Assembly: GCA_017590115.1 (NCBI GenBank)
Contig: JAGGNK010008337.1
Span: 930,001 to 994,000 of the forward strand
DNA: 64,000 nt
Origin: Montifringilla adamsi
Taxonomy: Eukaryota > Chordata > Aves > Passeriformes > Passeridae
Direction of reading: 5' to 3'
Below, in pieces: positions 63,211 through 64,000 of the stretch. The notes below the pieces were generated by a model. It saw nothing but the letters and a program-made list of their open reading frames with translations. It searched no databases and was not told the DNA's origin. How positions within the stretch are numbered: the stretch's first letter is position 1; each line of letters opens with the position of its first letter. Both the position numbers and the translations under genes were made by a program.

Positions 63211-63635
63211 GCACTCACACGGTGTAACAAACACAGATGGACACAGACACCGACAATCTCCACGCGGGTTCTCCTCTCCGTATTCCTCTCGTCCCCACAG
63301 TTCCAAGAATTTTCAGCAGCAAATATATGTCTCTCCATGGGATAAACATAATATCAAGACAGCAAGCCACCAGTGCTTGCAGAGCTAAAAAGGATCCAAG
63401 GTTTCAGTGCAAATGTAAAAGGATGGTACAGCTGTCAAGGTGCAGTTATAAAGAAGGAAACAAATATGATTAAGTACTGTTGTAATATTCTCCAGGATCT
63501 CTATCAATTTGGAGCACTTTGCTCTGGCACTCCAAAAGGAAATCTGCACGCACTTTTCTCTGTACAATACACTGGTCTTCATTAAACATTCTTAAAATTG
63601 AACATGGCCAGAAAATTACCCATTGTAAACTGGCC

Positions 63636-63658
63636 AAAAAAAAAAAAAAAAAAAAAAA
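63636..63658. repeat. Poly(A) tract (T23 on the minus strand)
   Basis: Twenty-three A on plus. Within the presumed minus-strand 3' UTR this is a U-rich run, a possible binding site for U-rich-binding proteins, but equally plain simple sequence. Confidence 0.9.
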
Positions 63659-63908
63659 GGAGAAGAGGGAGGTTAACATATTAATTTTCCCATTACAACT
63701 GCACTAAGCTTTAGAACAATAATCAGATGAAGAATGAGAATGAAGACCTTTGCAGAATACTCTTTATAAAGTGTTCCTTTGGGGAAATGTGCACTTGAAT
63801 GCAGACTCCTCCTGCCTCCCGGAGCGCCCCGGCGCAGCTCAGCGCGGGACAGCGGAGACGGGCAGGTGGGAATGGAGCGCCCCGGTGCACTGATTGTTTC
63901 TTGGGCAG

Positions 63909-64000
63909 TTAAAAAGTAGTATCAAACACTTTCTCTTGGTTATCTTCTTCCAATTCCTCCTCACTTTGTGGAGGTTTATGATTTGATTTTCCACTGTCAG
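63909..64000 (-). CDS. C-terminal coding tail of gene B (partial)
   Basis: At the right edge the minus strand carries an open frame that enters from outside the window and stops at TAA (63,909-63,911). The last 29 complete residues include KPPQSEEELEEDNQEKVF and end DTTF. The tail is hydrophilic and acidic, with a lysine-rich start, as in a cytoplasmic or disordered C-terminus. The final residues -TTF could act as a short C-terminal motif, though they are not a canonical PDZ ligand. A second frame is also open here, but its composition is less protein-like. About 3 kb of UTR-like DNA follows. The upstream exon part lies beyond 64,000. I could not name the protein. Confidence 0.5.
   Translation of the reverse strand, partial: DSGKSNHKPPQSEEELEEDNQEKVFDTTF

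Larger units (their letters stand above)
60865..63908 (-). other. Probable 3' UTR of gene B
   Basis: Downstream of the TAA at 63,909-63,911 on the minus strand the DNA becomes long, AT-rich and free of interspersed repeats, and it ends near a poly(A) signal at 60,881-60,886. Three further minus-strand AATAAA hexamers (61,666-61,671, 61,854-61,859 and 62,222-62,227) could give shorter forms. The segment also contains a CA/TA microsatellite and a T23 run (minus strand). The length of about 3 kb is typical of regulated vertebrate 3' UTRs. The first 130 bases after the stop are GC-rich. That it is a single UTR is inferred from composition. Confidence 0.5.

Noticed and set aside
63081..63388. Tyrosine/isoleucine-rich frames on both strands
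   Set aside because: They translate the CA/TA microsatellite.

Overview
This window looks like vertebrate nuclear DNA, most likely from a bird. The signs are very few interspersed repeats, two recognisable CR1 LINE 3' ends (one per strand), an AT-rich background with two sharp CpG-rich segments, and no compact run of open reading frames. There is no bacterial gene organisation, RNA operon, CRISPR array or phage module. Nearly all long open frames are chance frames in noncoding DNA or in GC-rich sequence.

Layout. (1) 1-25.7 kb reads as intronic DNA of a gene transcribed on the minus strand (gene A). Its promoter is the CpG island at about 25.56-26.11 kb, and its first exon, without an ATG in the visible part, ends at a strong GAG|GTAAGG donor at 25,715. 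A second CpG-rich segment at 18.62-19.08 kb could be an internal promoter. Four very small minus-strand candidate exons (12,028 down to 6,149) keep one continuous reading frame, but they were picked by eye from many decoys. (2) 25.15-25.56 kb is a GC-rich minisatellite just inside the first intron. A 12-N assembly gap at 25,865-25,876 lies next to a G-quadruplex-like tract. (3) 26.1-60.86 kb is intergenic. It has candidate plus-strand noncoding exons (28.3, 34.8 and 39.5 kb), small tandem repeats, an old repeat family present twice, and AT-rich blocks that could be conserved noncoding elements. (4) 60.86-64.0 kb appears to be the 3' end of a second minus-strand gene (gene B): an acidic C-terminal coding tail at the window edge, then about 3 kb of AT-rich 3' UTR with four possible poly(A) signals.

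Genes A and B would be in tandem on the minus strand, B upstream of A, about 35 kb apart. I could not name either gene with confidence. I found no convincing new biological system. The items most worth testing are the small-exon chain of gene A, a possible noncoding RNA divergent from gene A, and the identity of gene B.
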